From Bacteroidales bacterium UBA1064 (GTDB lineage: Bacteria; Bacteroidota; Bacteroidia; Bacteroidales; Tenuifilaceae), in the NCBI GenBank assembly GCA_002316235.1, contig DCDD01000179.1:1-6903 (forward strand): DNA of 6,903 nucleotides, written 5' to 3'. This document shows positions 6,380 through 6,903 of this stretch, one piece after another; position 1 is the first letter of the stretch; each line of letters begins with the position of its first letter. Both the position numbers and the translations under genes were made by a program. The notes under the pieces are model-generated. The model searched no databases. It saw nothing but the letters and a program-made list of their open reading frames with translations, and was not told the DNA's origin.

Positions 6380-6796
6380 GTAGAATATGCCATACCAGGA
6401 TGGTGGAACGCCATTGGAATGTAAGTTTATTTACCCAATATCCTGACAATATGCTTATTGAGCTAGCATGAGATTCAATATTGCCGACTTTTTGTTCGTT
6501 GGTTGATGTAAGTAAGCCTATTTAATGTCTTCGTTTTTGCCATTTTATTCATTTAAATGGCATCCTGCTCCAGTTGCCTAATTTTTACCCAGAGATACTT
6601 GTTTTTGAAAGCCTAATTTTGTCTATAATAATTTTTGACACGGGGTAGTATTGCAAAAATGTGGTAATGGAATGACGGGGCCAACTCATGAGTTTCCTTT
6701 CTACCATCTAAAAAATGCCTTACACCGATGGCCTGATGATATTCGTGTAATCGAAGTTGACTCCTTAGCTGTAGGGTGGTAACTTACTTAAAAAAC
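6380..6796. other. Gene-free intergenic region upstream of the last gene
   Basis: These 417 nt are AT-rich and hold no supportable coding region. Contents seen are three copies of CAATAT (6436, 6447 and 6476), the second forming a 5-bp hairpin CAATA/TATTG at 6447-6460; an 8-bp inverted repeat at 6538-6562; and a perfect TAnnTTTG (TAATTTTG, 6614-6621) without a correctly spaced TTTG upstream. If 6614-6621 were the promoter of the last gene, the leader would be about 170 nt. Confidence 0.5.
6538..6562. repeat. Perfect 8-bp inverted repeat
   Basis: TGCCATTT (6538-6545) and AAATGGCA (6555-6562) are exact inverted copies around a 9-nt centre. No T-run follows on either strand, so it is not a terminator. 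It lies about 50 nt upstream of the TAATTTTG at 6614 and could be an operator, though this is speculative. Confidence 0.4.
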
Positions 6797-6903
6797 ATGA
6801 CCCCAATTAAGGTTTTCGATTCTTCCTATGCTCTTGTAACTTTCGATATCGAACGAAAAATTATCAAGGTTATATGGAATGGCAACCATACCGTTAGCGA
6901 GTA
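6797..6903 (+). CDS. Hypothetical protein, N-terminal fragment cut by the window edge
   Basis: From ATG 6797, 35 complete codons remain open to the window end. The peptide starts MTPIKVFDSSYALVTFDIER and continues through KIIKVIWNGNHTVSE. The alternation of a short strand, a charged turn and then an IxVxWxG-like strand resembles small STAS/SpoIIAA-like proteins that are common and uncharacterised in Bacteroidota, but 35 residues are too few to be sure. An in-frame TGA at 6758-6760 limits upstream extension; GTG 6776 is the only other likely start. The leader just before the ATG is A-rich (TTAAAAAAC) without a Shine-Dalgarno sequence, as with the other genes here. Confidence 0.6.
   Translation, partial: MTPIKVFDSSYALVTFDIERKIIKVIWNGNHTVSE

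Noticed and set aside
5564..6414. Long open frames antisense to rocD
   Set aside because: They overlap a clearly recognised gene, resemble no known family to my eye, and are expected as shadow frames of a well-coded gene.
6635..6640. TTGACA as a sigma-70 -35 box
   Set aside because: No TATAAT-like box lies 16-18 nt downstream, and the other promoters here follow the Bacteroidota consensus.

Overview
The window looks like a piece of a Bacteroidota chromosome, most likely from an environmental Bacteroidales-like lineage. Three things point there. The proteins have the flavour of that phylum (a SodA-type superoxide dismutase, a Uup-like ABC-F ATPase, an ornithine aminotransferase close to the eukaryotic type). 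The starts lack good Shine-Dalgarno sequences and sit in A-rich leaders. Upstream of two genes there are well-spaced copies of the Bacteroidota promoter (TTTG, 18-19 nt, TAnnTTTG). Species cannot be assigned from this alone.

Layout. Positions 1-287 (minus strand) hold the N-terminal 95 codons of a Mn/Fe superoxide dismutase, cut by the window edge. A 277-nt divergent intergenic region carries the promoter of a plus-strand ABC-F ATPase (565-2436, GTG start). After a 297-nt gap with a promoter-like site and a small leader hairpin comes a two-gene operon: a short-chain dehydrogenase/reductase (2734-3531) and a double-domain VOC (glyoxalase/dioxygenase superfamily) protein (3544-4620), 12 nt apart and in the same reading frame. 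A 484-nt AT-rich gap (4621-5104) has no convincing gene but holds two inverted repeats and, at its end, a promoter for ornithine aminotransferase (rocD, 5105-6325). rocD ends in a strong intrinsic terminator (6351-6379). A second gap of about 420 nt leads to the start of a small protein of unknown function (6797 onward), cut by the right edge.

How the genes relate. Apart from the SDR-VOC pair, this looks like ordinary core chromosome made of independent transcription units: oxidative stress defence, ribosome-associated ABC-F function, and arginine/ornithine catabolism. The SDR-VOC pair is the only apparent functional module. Both products end in basic, hydrophobic tails, and the VOC protein appears to have an incomplete metal site in each half; its substrate is unknown. 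I found no CRISPR array, tRNA, rRNA, transposase, phage gene or defence system, and nothing that is clearly an undescribed system. The SDR-VOC operon and the repeats in the 484-nt gap are the best candidates for follow-up.
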